From NCBI GenBank assembly GCA_017948555.1, contig JAFMYY010000002.1, forward strand, positions 1 to 64,000: a stretch of DNA of 64,000 nt. Direction: 5' to 3'. The notes beneath the pieces are model-generated. The model saw nothing but the letters and a program-made list of their open reading frames with translations, had not been told where the DNA came from and searched no databases. A program made the position numbers and the translations under genes. The stretch's first letter is position 1. Each line of letters opens with the position of its first letter. Source of the DNA: Cesiribacteraceae bacterium YIM B00369. GTDB taxonomy: Bacteria; Bacteroidota; Bacteroidia; Cytophagales; Cyclobacteriaceae. This document shows positions 8,458 to 17,280 of this stretch, piece after piece.

Positions 8458-8487
8458 CAAAAGTAAAATTTTTCCTTTCTGTAGCAA
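8458..8487 (-). promoter_or_regulatory. Bacteroidetes-type promoter of the histidine kinase
   Basis: On the minus strand this reads TTG, a 19-base spacer, then TACTTTTG: a full match to the Bacteroidetes sigma-ABfr consensus (TTG / TAnnTTTG). The transcript would carry an untranslated leader of about 150 bases before the kinase ATG at 8299. Confidence 0.65.
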
Positions 8488-8875
8488 TAAGATAAAATGG
8501 AGGTGGAGTGTAATTTTCGTGCAGGTAAATGTGCGTAAAAGCATAAATATCCAGCTCTGCCGGGGGAAACTGAACAATTAGAGTGACTAATCTTCTCAGC
8601 ACCTTTTTTCTTAAGGTGTAATAAATAGGGGAATAGTGCTGTAAATCAGGAAAATTTTTAAAGAAATATATGGGATCTGGTAAATAATTTATTCAATAAT
8701 CAATGTCTGTGCATTATTCATGATTCTGAAATCAGGAGCAGTCCGGAACCGGAAAAAGGGATTGTTTTACAGGCGGGAGGCAATCCCGCTTCACTGGTAA
8801 ACAGGCCTGTAATTTTTTATTTCAAAATATTGTACTGGTTATTTGAGTAAAATCAATTTATTTATTTATAATTAC

Positions 8876-8883
8876 AATCGATT
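8876..8883. promoter_or_regulatory. Operator-like half of the CAATCGATT motif
   Basis: AATCGATT, within CAATCGATTT, shares nine of ten bases with the core CAATCGATTG of the stronger palindrome at 9000-9017, about 125 bases downstream. Two similar sites in one promoter region suggest a repressor that may bind both. Confidence 0.4.
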
Positions 8884-8999
8884 TCATTATTTATCGCATG
8901 GCTGAATTTATTTTACATCAAAACCTGCTTTATCTCCTTCCTGTGATGGTGGAAATCGTTTTTTTAAGCATAGAAAACACAGCTTTTTTTTATCCGGTA

Positions 9000-9017
9000 A
9001 GCGCAATCGATTGCGCT
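9000..9017. promoter_or_regulatory. 18-bp perfect palindrome, LacI-type operator candidate
   Basis: AGCGCAATCGATTGCGCT is perfectly self-complementary and ends 27 bases before the pectinesterase ATG. A central CpG flanked by AT (AATCGATT) is the layout of LacI-family operators; GntR-type sites can also be palindromic. No LacI gene is in the window; the GntR-family gene at 13421-14467 is the only sugar regulator nearby. Which protein binds is unknown. Confidence 0.6.
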
Positions 9018-9044
9018 GATTTGTTAAACCCTAACTAAAAACCT

Positions 9045-12000
9045 ATGAATTTTAAACTTTACTTGTCCTGTTTATGTATTTCCATGCTTCTGTTATGCTC
9101 CTCCCTGGTGCATGGTAAAATCTCAGATTCCCGGAATCATGATTTTAAGGTGGGGGCCAGTCCTGCAGACAGGGACAGCCCGGGAGATGTGAATTTCGCT
9201 ATTTTGGAAAGTGAAAATTTTTCCGTTCCACAATTTAACAATCACGGGGCAGGTATTGCTGATGAGGCAGAGCCTGAACCTTCGAACGGCAAAACAGATG
9301 TATGGGACTTTGGTGCCGTTCAGCTGGATGAAACGCTTTACAACAATATTTTGAACGAAGAAATTATTAACTCCTGGTACGATGCATCGGTTACCACCGG
9401 AACTTCAGGAATTTTGCTGCCGGCCTTTAGTGCAGGTGCATTGAGCTGGGTTGGCGGGGAAAACGACAGGCTGAGAACCACCAATACAAACCTTACCCGC
9501 TATGACCAGAACATTGGTAGTGTGGCAGGTTATACAGGCCGCATTTATGTTAACTCCAGGGCAGCCACAGGAAGGTACCTTAGCTTAACACTCAGCGAAG
9601 ATGATGAAGTAACTATTTGGGCCAAAACAGATGATGTGGGGGCAATTAATTTTGTTTATGTAGCGGATCCTGCTGCACAAACCGATGTGGTAAATCTTAC
9701 CAGCGCTCTCACTGAACTCAAATTCGTGGCAAAGCAGGAAGGTACTTACCGTATCTACGATACTGAGGGTAAACCAAGCTATTACCGGTTATACAGGAAA
9801 GATGCTGAGTATGCAGAGATATCAGGAGCTGTGGATGTTAGCCAGACGGCTGATATTCCTGATGGTTATGAAATCGTCTTTACCAACAGAGCAGGTAAAT
9901 CATGGTCTGTACCGGTAACAGCCGGAACTTATACTGCCAGCCTGCCTGCAGGTTATACCTACGATATAAGCTTAGCAGATGCAGAAGCCTTTATTATCAG
10001 CAATGAAAATGAATTGGAAGTTACTGCCACAGCCACTCATAATATTGCTATAAAAAAAGTAGCACTTTATACCTTAAGCGGCGCAATAGCAGGTTTAGGT
10101 GAGGATCTTTCAAATCTGGAACTGATGTTTACACCCGACCAGGCCGGAGACAATCCTTATATACCAACACCGGAAGTGGATGCCGTAAATGGAACCTACT
10201 CTGTGCTGCTGGAACCAGGTACCGCATACACTGTTTCAGCCGCAGGGTTCAATGACTATTATATCCCTGAGAATACTGTTACAATTGGCGAAGCAGCCGA
10301 AACTCTTGATATCACCTTCGCGCCTAAGCCGGTACATAACGTAACCATCGCGTCGGACGACCTTAATGCTGAGCAAATGGCTAAGCTGGTGTTAACCTTT
10401 ACCAATATGGCTGATGGGTATGAGTACACCTTTACCTCTACAGATGAAATTGCGCTGAGGGATGGTACTTATACCATATCCTATGATGGTCTTGATGAAT
10501 ACTCTTTAACAATGGGATTAACGTCAAACCTTACCATTGCGGGGGAAGATGTAACCAAAGAGCTAACTTTTGTACCTGTAACCAACTGGTCGTTCAATGA
10601 TGCGGTGATTACGGGTAATACGCAGGCCTATAAAGGCATGCTCTTTACCGGAAATGTTGCCAACGAAATGAATAAGGGACACCTGACGGCTAAAGCAGGC
10701 GCTACTATAAAAATACCGGCAGAAGCAGGCGATAAAATTAAGATTACATATTACTACAGTGCTGATTTCTCCATTGAGGGAGGTGAGCCTGTTACTACAG
10801 CGAGCAACAGTACCTCTGTTTTGGAGTCGGTGGAATATGTTTATCCCGGTACTGAAGCCGGTTTTGTAACCATAACCATTGGCGACGGAGCAGCAACCAC
10901 TTACATCACTGATATTACCGTTGGTGAGTTTGTGGCGTACAGTGATGTTATCAGGGTAGGTACTGATAAAGAATACCAAACCATAAATGAGGCCCTGGAT
11001 GCCATTGCTGCAATGGATCGCGGGGAGGGCCAAAGGGTAACGGTAATGATCGATCCCGGTAACTACGAAGAGATGCTGGTAATTACAGAGCCGGATATTA
11101 CCTTAAAAAATGCGGCTGACTCTCCGGTTACAGGGCTTACAAACGAAGGGGTGGATATTGCTGAAGGAGCAGTAAGAATTACCTCTTACTACGGACATGG
11201 TTACAGCTACTACAGTATGAACAGCGACCAGAAATGGGATGCTGATATTTTAAGAGTCAATAAGGAAAATGGCTACTTAAGCTATGAGAACAAAGGTGCC
11301 GGTACCAGCAATGGCTCTTACTGGAATGCTACCGTAGTAGTTAATGCCGATAATTTTGTGGCAGAAGATATTATCTTCGAAAATTCCTTTAACCAGTATA
11401 TTTCTAAAAAGGAATCGGAAGATATTGTGGTGATGTGGGAGTCAGGCAGCAAAGGGGAACGCCCGACAGCGCAAGGCTCAACAGTGGTGCAGGACAGAAG
11501 CTTTGTGGAAAGGGCAGCAGCGCTTGCTATAGCCAATAATGCAGATAAGGTATTGCTCAACAACTGCCGTGTTGTTGGCCGCCAGGATTCATTCTTCGGA
11601 GGTTCCAATGCCAGGGTAGTGGTATACAAAGGTGCAATGATGGGAGCCGTAGACTACATTTTCGGAGGTATGACTGCAGTATTCTACCAAACAGATCTGG
11701 TTATGAATGTGAGTGATGCACGTAATGATGCATCTTACCTTACCGCAGCCCAGCAGAGGGAGGGCAGAGGGTATTTAATGTACGAAACCACGATAAGGTC
11801 GGCTGTTCCGGGTGAGGAAACTGCCTCTGCGTATCTTGCCAAGCCGGGGTATTTTGGCCGTCCGTGGCAGGCTGAAACAAGTGAGGTGGTGTTTTACAAT
11901 ACTACCATTAAGACCTCAGATTATCCGGGATCAGAAGGGAAATCGCTGATTGAACCTCTGGGGTGGCAGAATACCCTTGGCGGAGAATCCGAAAAAATGT

Positions 12001-12728
12001 ACGAATACGGAACTGTTGAAGAATCGGGAGTGGATAATACAGGCAACCGCGCTTCATGGGCCACTGTGCTGGCCGAACCGGTATTAACAGACGGAACAGA
12101 AATCAATCCTTTTAATTTTACCAAAGGAAATGATGGCTGGGACCCCTTAGCTGCGCTTATTCCTGAAGATCAGGAAGAGAAAGATTCTGATAATTCACTT
12201 TCTGCCCTTTCTGTTGCTGAAGGTACGCTAAGCCCGGAATTTGACCCTGAAGTTACCAGCTACAGTGTTGAGGTGCCGTTTGGAACAACCTCCATTACTG
12301 TAACAGCTACTGCAAACAGCGATCTGGCTACGGTCAATACCGGTGAATTCAACAATCTTCCCGGCTCTGATGTGGTAAGGGTTACAGCCGAAGATGGAAG
12401 CATCAGGGAGTATACCATTAATGTAACTGTGGCTGATGAAGAGGTGTTGGGAATTAAAGGTAAAACGGGCGCCGCAGCATTAAGGGTATTCCCTAATCCT
12501 GCAGACCAAAGTGGTGCCACAATCTCTTTTAATGTTCAAAAGAGTGGTATGGTTTCCCTGCAGGTAGTGGATATGCAGGGCAGGGTTGTTAAGGTACTTA
12601 CACAATCATCCAGGACGGCAGGAACTCATCAGGTTCAGTTTAATGCAGCAGGCCTCAATGCAGGTATGTACATTATCCGCCTGAATATGGCCGACGGAGT
12701 GAGTAATACCAAAGTTTATCTGAAATAA
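9045..12728 (+). CDS. T9SS-secreted pectinesterase (CE8), multidomain
   Basis: 1227 residues. Signal peptide (about 1-25); an N-terminal module (about 85-250, VWDFGAVQLDETLYNN); several beta-sandwich repeats of about 80 residues (about 255-510); a pectin methylesterase domain (about 633-1020); a cadherin-like beta sandwich (about 1050-1135, LSALSVAEGTLSPEFDP); and a T9SS type A sorting tail (RVFPNPADQSG ... AGMYIIRL). The esterase carries the family's catalytic features: Gln in the segment AQGSTVVQ, Asp in GRQDSFFGG, Asp in GAVDYIFGG and Arg in FGRPWQ. It would de-esterify homogalacturonan at or outside the cell surface. It is transcribed alone with operator-like palindromes in front and a terminator behind. 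No SusC/SusD, polygalacturonase or pectate lyase gene is adjacent. Confidence 0.92.
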   Translation: MNFKLYLSCLCISMLLLCSSLVHGKISDSRNHDFKVGASPADRDSPGDVNFAILESENFSVPQFNNHGAGIADEAEPEPSNGKTDVWDFGAVQLDETLYNNILNEEIINSWYDASVTTGTSGILLPAFSAGALSWVGGENDRLRTTNTNLTRYDQNIGSVAGYTGRIYVNSRAATGRYLSLTLSEDDEVTIWAKTDDVGAINFVYVADPAAQTDVVNLTSALTELKFVAKQEGTYRIYDTEGKPSYYRLYRKDAEYAEISGAVDVSQTADIPDGYEIVFTNRAGKSWSVPVTAGTYTASLPAGYTYDISLADAEAFIISNENELEVTATATHNIAIKKVALYTLSGAIAGLGEDLSNLELMFTPDQAGDNPYIPTPEVDAVNGTYSVLLEPGTAYTVSAAGFNDYYIPENTVTIGEAAETLDITFAPKPVHNVTIASDDLNAEQMAKLVLTFTNMADGYEYTFTSTDEIALRDGTYTISYDGLDEYSLTMGLTSNLTIAGEDVTKELTFVPVTNWSFNDAVITGNTQAYKGMLFTGNVANEMNKGHLTAKAGATIKIPAEAGDKIKITYYYSADFSIEGGEPVTTASNSTSVLESVEYVYPGTEAGFVTITIGDGAATTYITDITVGEFVAYSDVIRVGTDKEYQTINEALDAIAAMDRGEGQRVTVMIDPGNYEEMLVITEPDITLKNAADSPVTGLTNEGVDIAEGAVRITSYYGHGYSYYSMNSDQKWDADILRVNKENGYLSYENKGAGTSNGSYWNATVVVNADNFVAEDIIFENSFNQYISKKESEDIVVMWESGSKGERPTAQGSTVVQDRSFVERAAALAIANNADKVLLNNCRVVGRQDSFFGGSNARVVVYKGAMMGAVDYIFGGMTAVFYQTDLVMNVSDARNDASYLTAAQQREGRGYLMYETTIRSAVPGEETASAYLAKPGYFGRPWQAETSEVVFYNTTIKTSDYPGSEGKSLIEPLGWQNTLGGESEKMYEYGTVEESGVDNTGNRASWATVLAEPVLTDGTEINPFNFTKGNDGWDPLAALIPEDQEEKDSDNSLSALSVAEGTLSPEFDPEVTSYSVEVPFGTTSITVTATANSDLATVNTGEFNNLPGSDVVRVTAEDGSIREYTINVTVADEEVLGIKGKTGAAALRVFPNPADQSGATISFNVQKSGMVSLQVVDMQGRVVKVLTQSSRTAGTHQVQFNAAGLNAGMYIIRLNMADGVSNTKVYLK

Positions 12729-12804
12729 AGCTGCATTACGCTTACAGGTAACCATCATTTAATCATTCCTGGTTAAAAGTAAGTAATGCAGATGGTGAAA
12801 AAAG

Positions 12805-12864
12805 AACCTCCTGTTTCGGGGCCGAAGAAGATATTTCTTTGCCCTTGATGACAGGAGGTTTTTC
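12805..12864 (+). terminator. Terminator after the pectinesterase
   Basis: AACCTCCTGT (12805-12814) pairs perfectly with ACAGGAGGTT (12851-12860), followed by TTTT. The 36-base loop contains a second small palindrome, TTCGGGGCCGAA, so the structure is probably branched. Confidence 0.6.
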
Positions 12865-13003
12865 TATGCCCATAATTTTTTATCTGCATCTGAACAATAG
12901 GGGGTTATAATCTTTTTGTTGATATGAAATAATGAAATAATTCCATGCTTAACATGATCTTTTTTATTATTTTGTACCAGTGAAGCTGTAAAGAATAAAA
13001 ACG

Positions 13004-13339
13004 ATGAAGATACTGAATCTGAAAAAAGCACCTTCTGCAAAGCAATTAGCGGAAACCCTGAAGCAGGAATTCTCCGGAGAGTATTCTTACAGGCTTTTTG
13101 GCTTGGGGAGTGAGAGAAGCGTAATTGTCCGTAAGTCAACCTTTGTTGGGGTGCAGGTTTCTAAATCAGGTAATGAGGTTTCTGTTCAAAGATTGCTTAT
13201 GCCCTCTTTGTCATCCTCCATTTTCTCTATTATTGATATTTTGTGGACCGGAGGTTTACTCCTGGATGGGGTATTCGGATCACCGGTAAGAAATCTGGAA
13301 AAGGAGGTAGCTCTCTTTATTAAAAAGAAATACGGATAG
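13004..13339 (+). CDS. Conserved-looking hypothetical protein, 111 aa
   Basis: A small soluble protein with a Lys-rich start, a central strand-rich part (RSVIVRKSTFVGVQVSKSGN) and a hydrophobic stretch at about 68-90 (SLSSSIFSIIDILWTGGLLL) that may insert in or sit against the membrane. It ends with a basic helix. I do not recognise a family. A near-match to the -7 box, TTATTTTG, lies about 30 bases upstream (12967-12974). It stands alone between a terminator and a convergent regulator gene. Codon use is like its neighbours, so it is probably real. Confidence 0.6.
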   Translation: MKILNLKKAPSAKQLAETLKQEFSGEYSYRLFGLGSERSVIVRKSTFVGVQVSKSGNEVSVQRLLMPSLSSSIFSIIDILWTGGLLLDGVFGSPVRNLEKEVALFIKKKYG

Positions 13340-13420
13340 TTTGTCCCGGTACTCAAAAGCAGTGAAATGATGGGGCCACTGGTCCGGATTTTCCTGTCAG
13401 CTCCCCTTCATTTTTACACA

Positions 13421-14467
13421 TTAAACAGACCCTCTGTTAATAAAGCGGAAGACGTTTTTTACTTTTTCCTTTTTCTTTTTCTGGATCATGTAGGCAGCGG
13501 TTTCGCCCATTGCCTGGAAGTCGGTGGAAACCACAGTTATGCCGAGCAGATCTTTTAAGGGAGTGTCGTTATAGGAGATAACACCAATGTCTTTCCCTGG
13601 CTGAAAACCCTGGTCACGAATCTGTTTTACAAGGTTAACCAGGTCCATTTCCTCAATGGTAATAAAGGCATCTTTTGCCTGCAGATCCATGTCGGGGTAA
13701 ATGGTTTCCAGTACCTCATAATCAAAATTAAAATCGTTGCAAAACTCCTGTATGCCCGACAGTATCTCCAGCGGGTAGGGGTGCAGTGCTTTTTTCGGAT
13801 ATACCAGAATAAGCTTGTCGTACTGCTGAAGGCGCGGGAGACCTTCCTTCAGGGCTTCGTAAATATCGTTCCGGAAATCCTGGTAAATAGAAGCAACGGA
13901 GTCTTCCATTTCGGGCAGGTAATTATCCATGATCACCAGCCTGTCCTGCGGAATTTTCTTCAGCGCCTCCACTACTTCCTTATTCGTATTATAGTGCATG
14001 AGGTTCTTATCCTTGAAGTGAGGCATCACCACATAGTAATCATATGCACCTATGTTTTCTTCCAGTATGTTGAGCAGGATTTCAGGTTCGCAGTGGTATA
14101 CATTCAGGTCTACCTGCGTATTGCTGCCCATGCTGTTTACAAAGGCATTAAATATTTTTAATTTATAGGAGCTGAGCTTGTTAAGCAGGAAGAGTATATT
14201 GGTGTGGGAGCTGAGCAAAGCTTTGGATACATAGTATCCTTTGCCTTTTACCGACAGGATGATCTTCTTTTCCTTGAGCTGGTTATAGGCCTTTTCAACT
14301 GTGTCTCTGGACAGGTAATGCTCCTCACTTATTTCATTTATGGAAGGAATTTTATCTCCAACCTTTAAAATATTATTCTCAATATCTTCAATAATCGAAT
14401 TAACGATTTGCTGATATTTTGGTATCCTGGAATTACTGTCTATCCTTACCTGTACTTGATTTTCCAT
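13421..14467 (-). CDS. GntR-family regulator with periplasmic-binding-like sensor domain
   Basis: 348 residues. The N-terminal 75 residues are a GntR winged helix (IPKYQQIVNSIIEDIENNIL, then DKIPSINEISEEHYLSRDTV, EKAYNQLKEKKII). The remainder looks like a LacI/periplasmic-binding-protein effector domain (NILFLLNKLSSYKLKIFNAF, KDIGVISYNDTPLKDLLGIT, VVSTDFQAMGETAAYMI). This GntR plus LacI-like sensor arrangement is used by Bacteroidota for sugar-responsive control, for example of fucose or arabinose genes. The effector here is unknown. With the pectinesterase nearby, a pectin-derived sugar such as galacturonate, rhamnose or arabinose is a reasonable guess only. Confidence 0.88.
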   Translation of the reverse strand: MENQVQVRIDSNSRIPKYQQIVNSIIEDIENNILKVGDKIPSINEISEEHYLSRDTVEKAYNQLKEKKIILSVKGKGYYVSKALLSSHTNILFLLNKLSSYKLKIFNAFVNSMGSNTQVDLNVYHCEPEILLNILEENIGAYDYYVVMPHFKDKNLMHYNTNKEVVEALKKIPQDRLVIMDNYLPEMEDSVASIYQDFRNDIYEALKEGLPRLQQYDKLILVYPKKALHPYPLEILSGIQEFCNDFNFDYEVLETIYPDMDLQAKDAFITIEEMDLVNLVKQIRDQGFQPGKDIGVISYNDTPLKDLLGITVVSTDFQAMGETAAYMIQKKKKEKVKNVFRFINRGSV

Positions 14468-14728
14468 ATTTGCTGGCCCTTATTAAATTCCTTCCAGTCG
14501 CTGATCCTTCATTTTTCCGCTAATTAATAACTATCCGGCCGGAAAAAAATTACTGATCAATAAAAATTTTGTTTTACCCCGTGCAGGAAGCCGTTTAATG
14601 GGGCTGTTTATGCCGGGGGCCATCCTATAATGGCTTCTGATCTTTGTTTCCCGGTTCAGGTACCTGAATGGAACGGCTAAAGTAAGACAGGATTTTAAAA
14701 GAAGCTAATCTGCTTTATATATTTCTGT

Positions 14729-15490
14729 TTACAGGGCCTTAAGTCTGATGTTTTCATTCAGCATTGCCGTGTGCAGCCGGGCGGCAAACTCCACTGCCTG
14801 CGGGCTGTCTCCATGCACACAAACAGTATCGGCCTTTATAGCTATTTCTGTTCCCTGCAGCGTAGTAACTTTATTTTCTTTTACCATTCTCAGGGCCTGC
14901 TGAACTGCTTTCTCATGCTGAACAATCAGGGCCTCCGGCAATCTGCGGGAGGTCAGGGTGCCATCCTGCTGATAGGTACGGTCGGCAAATACTTCCCCGG
15001 CACACCTGAGGCCGGCTCTAGCGGCAGCCTCTGTCAGTTTGCTTCCGGCCAGGCCAAATAGTATCAGTTCAGGGTTTATTTTATAAACAGCTTCCGCAAT
15101 GGCTTCTGCCAGCTGTCCGTTAACGGCGGCCATATTATATAAGGCCCCATGGGGTTTTACATGGCGCAAAATGCCTCCCTCTGCTTTTGCAAAAGCAGCT
15201 AAAGCACCCACCTGGTAAATTACAAGATCATGCACCTCTTCAGGGGAAACAGCCATTTCGCGGCGGCCAAAGCCTGCAAGGTCAGGCAGGCCCGGATGGG
15301 CTCCTATGGCTACATTTTTCTCCAGTGCGAGCCTTACTGTTTTCCTCATAACAGAAGGGTCTCCGGCATGGAAACCGCAGGCAATATTAACAGAGGTTAC
15401 ATAGTCCAGCAGTTTTTCGTCATTACCCAAATGGTAAGCGCCAAAACTTTCTCCTGCATCACAATTAATGTCAACTGAAAAATCGCTCAT
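14729..15490 (-). CDS. pxpA: 5-oxoprolinase subunit A (LamB/YcsF family)
   Basis: 253 residues, the usual length. The family signature opens the protein ([20 protein letters not shown]) and continues with [30 protein letters not shown] and [10 protein letters not shown]. With PxpB and PxpC it forms the ATP-dependent enzyme that opens 5-oxoproline (pyroglutamate) to glutamate, a damage-clearing reaction in the cytoplasm. Last gene of a three-gene operon; its start overlaps the end of pxpC by 20 bases, which supports coupled translation. Confidence 0.93.
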   Translation of the reverse strand: MSDFSVDINCDAGESFGAYHLGNDEKLLDYVTSVNIACGFHAGDPSVMRKTVRLALEKNVAIGAHPGLPDLAGFGRREMAVSPEEVHDLVIYQVGALAAFAKAEGGILRHVKPHGALYNMAAVNGQLAEAIAEAVYKINPELILFGLAGSKLTEAAARAGLRCAGEVFADRTYQQDGTLTSRRLPEALIVQHEKAVQQALRMVKENKVTTLQGTEIAIKADTVCVHGDSPQAVEFAARLHTAMLNENIRLKAL

Positions 15491-16496
15491 GTATTCCTGT
15501 TTTCAGATTTATCGCTTTTTTTAAAAAAGATATTTTCTTTTCCTGCTCAATTAAAAGCTGCTGAGCTTCCGGCAAAGATACTATTTTAAACCGGATCCTT
15601 TTGCCGGGAGGGAGCTGTGCCAGGAGCGGCAGGTCGGCAGTAATGATCTGGGCAATACGCGGATAGCCTCCGGTGGTGGCGTGGCCCGCCATTAAAACAA
15701 TGGGCGATCCTCCGGCGGGTATCTGCACTGTTCCAAAAGTAACGGCAGAGGAGAGGAGTTCCTTTTTCTCATTTAACTGTAAGGGAGGTCCTTCCAGACG
15801 GTACCCCATCCGGTTTGATTGGGAAGTGATAAGGAATTCTTCTTTCAGGAAATGATTTTTACTCTCATCGGAAAACCAGTCAAATTCGGGCCCGTGAACA
15901 AACCTTATTACCGGAGGCCCGGAATATGGTGGCAGCAGCAAGGGAGAGGGTGACCAGCGGGCCTGTGAAAAAGCGCCTGTTACCGGTTTCATTCCTGAAA
16001 TATTGCCTCCGGGCCTGGTTTGGCCGGCTAAACCTTTAGCAGGAATGTAGTCACCGGCCCCTATGGCTCTTCCTTTCCACCCGCCCATGGAAGTGCTCAG
16101 GCAGGTGGAGGCGCTGTTCATTACCAGGGGAACATCCAGGCCGCCTGCCACAGCAAGATATACCCGGCAACCGCTTCCCTGGCGGCCAAAGGTGAGCAGA
16201 CTTCCTTTCCTGATCAGCAGCGGTTTCCACAGTGCGGCCGGCTGCCCGTTTACGTGCGGCAAAAGGCCGGCTCCTGTTATGGCAACAAGGAGGTCGGCTT
16301 CAAACAGAATTTCCGGTCCGGTAAGGGTTATCTCAATGGCCGCTTCATTTTCTTTATTTCCTGTAAGAATGTTTGCAATGCGCAGGGCAAGCCGGTCCAT
16401 TGCCCCGCTCACAGGCATGCCATCTTTTTGAAAACCATACCTGCCCGTGTCCTGTATGGTGGTAAGGAGTCCGGCGGTTTTAAAATGCAATCCCAT
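15471..16496 (-). CDS. pxpC: 5-oxoprolinase subunit C (biotin-dependent carboxyltransferase-like)
   Basis: 341 residues of the KipA/allophanate-hydrolase-like family, with [20 protein letters not shown] and [18 protein letters not shown] at the start, and [13 protein letters not shown] and [20 protein letters not shown] later. Older annotation calls such proteins antagonists of KipI; the present view is that they are one of three 5-oxoprolinase subunits. It overlaps pxpB by 17 bases and pxpA by 20 bases, so all three are translated as a block. Confidence 0.92.
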   Translation of the reverse strand: MGLHFKTAGLLTTIQDTGRYGFQKDGMPVSGAMDRLALRIANILTGNKENEAAIEITLTGPEILFEADLLVAITGAGLLPHVNGQPAALWKPLLIRKGSLLTFGRQGSGCRVYLAVAGGLDVPLVMNSASTCLSTSMGGWKGRAIGAGDYIPAKGLAGQTRPGGNISGMKPVTGAFSQARWSPSPLLLPPYSGPPVIRFVHGPEFDWFSDESKNHFLKEEFLITSQSNRMGYRLEGPPLQLNEKKELLSSAVTFGTVQIPAGGSPIVLMAGHATTGGYPRIAQIITADLPLLAQLPPGKRIRFKIVSLPEAQQLLIEQEKKISFLKKAINLKTGIHERFFS

Positions 16497-17223
16497 CCGG
16501 TCTGTTTTTTAGTTCCTCAAATTCCTCTTCGGTAATGGCAGTAAAGCGAACTTTGTCTCCTGCCTGCAAAAGGGCAGGTTTTTGCAATTGCGGATTAAAC
16601 AGTTTAAGAGGCGTTCGGCCAATCAGCTGCCAGCCACCGGGAGTCCGGAGTGGGTATATTCCTGTTTGTTCCCCTGCAATACCTGTCGAACCCGGCGGAA
16701 TGCTTAGCCCCGGCTTGCTTTTGCGGGGTGTTGCTATTCTTTTATCCATGCCTCCTAAATAAGGAAAACCGGGAGCAAAACCAACCATGTATACAAGGTA
16801 CTCATTTGCTGTATGAATCGTTATGACCTCTACGGGACTCAGCCTGTTATATTTTGCCACCTGCTCAAGGTCCTGACCAAAAGTACCGCCATAGCATACA
16901 GGAATAGTTATTTGCCGGTTGTGATTATCCTCCGGAGGAGCCGGTTCATTCAGCACCATGTAAATAGAATTTTTTATTTCCTCATAGGGATTCCGTTCCC
17001 CTTTACTATCTGCTGCCAGAGGATCGTAGTAAATGGTGAGGGTAGTGTAAGCAGGTACATATTCTGTTACTGCCGGCAGGGGGCTGGCCTTTAGCCGGGA
17101 AATACAGCTGTTTATTTGCTGTAATATTTCCCGGCTAATGGTTTTACCAAACTCCAGTACAATGGCCGAATCCCCGAGAGGATATATCTTTGGAGGCAAA
17201 GAAGGTGCCTGATTTTGACTCAT
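16480..17223 (-). CDS. pxpB: 5-oxoprolinase subunit B (KipI family)
   Basis: 247 residues. The N-terminal half holds IYPLGDSAIVLEFG and the C-terminal half the allophanate-hydrolase subunit 1 signature (VCYGGTFGQDLEQVA, GFAPGFPYLGGMDKRIATPR, GSTGIAGEQTGIYPL, TPGGWQLIGRTP). First gene of the pxpBCA operon. Starts with ATG about 58 bases downstream of the metallopeptidase gene's stop, on the same strand, so the operon may be read through from that gene. Confidence 0.93.
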   Translation of the reverse strand: MSQNQAPSLPPKIYPLGDSAIVLEFGKTISREILQQINSCISRLKASPLPAVTEYVPAYTTLTIYYDPLAADSKGERNPYEEIKNSIYMVLNEPAPPEDNHNRQITIPVCYGGTFGQDLEQVAKYNRLSPVEVITIHTANEYLVYMVGFAPGFPYLGGMDKRIATPRKSKPGLSIPPGSTGIAGEQTGIYPLRTPGGWQLIGRTPLKLFNPQLQKPALLQAGDKVRFTAITEEEFEELKNRPDGIAF

Positions 17224-17280
17224 AGGTTTAATTCTCTTTAATTAACGACTTCTTCTTTCACTCATTTACCACAGCCACTT

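Larger units (their letters stand above)
8300..9044. other. Divergent regulatory region between kinase and pectinesterase
   Basis: About 745 bases with no credible gene. It contains the kinase promoter (8458-8487), a 6-bp GCGGGA/TCCCGC hairpin (8773-8789) with no T-run, an AT-rich tract, and two related palindromes (8876-8883, 9000-9017) plus a half-match AATCGTTT at 8954-8961 in front of the pectinesterase. The open frame of 100 codons on the minus strand here starts upstream of the kinase promoter and is probably spurious. Confidence 0.6.

Noticed and set aside
8300-8602. Minus-strand open frame of 100 codons before the histidine kinase
   Set aside because: Its start lies upstream of the kinase's own full-consensus promoter, and its sequence has no recognisable pattern.
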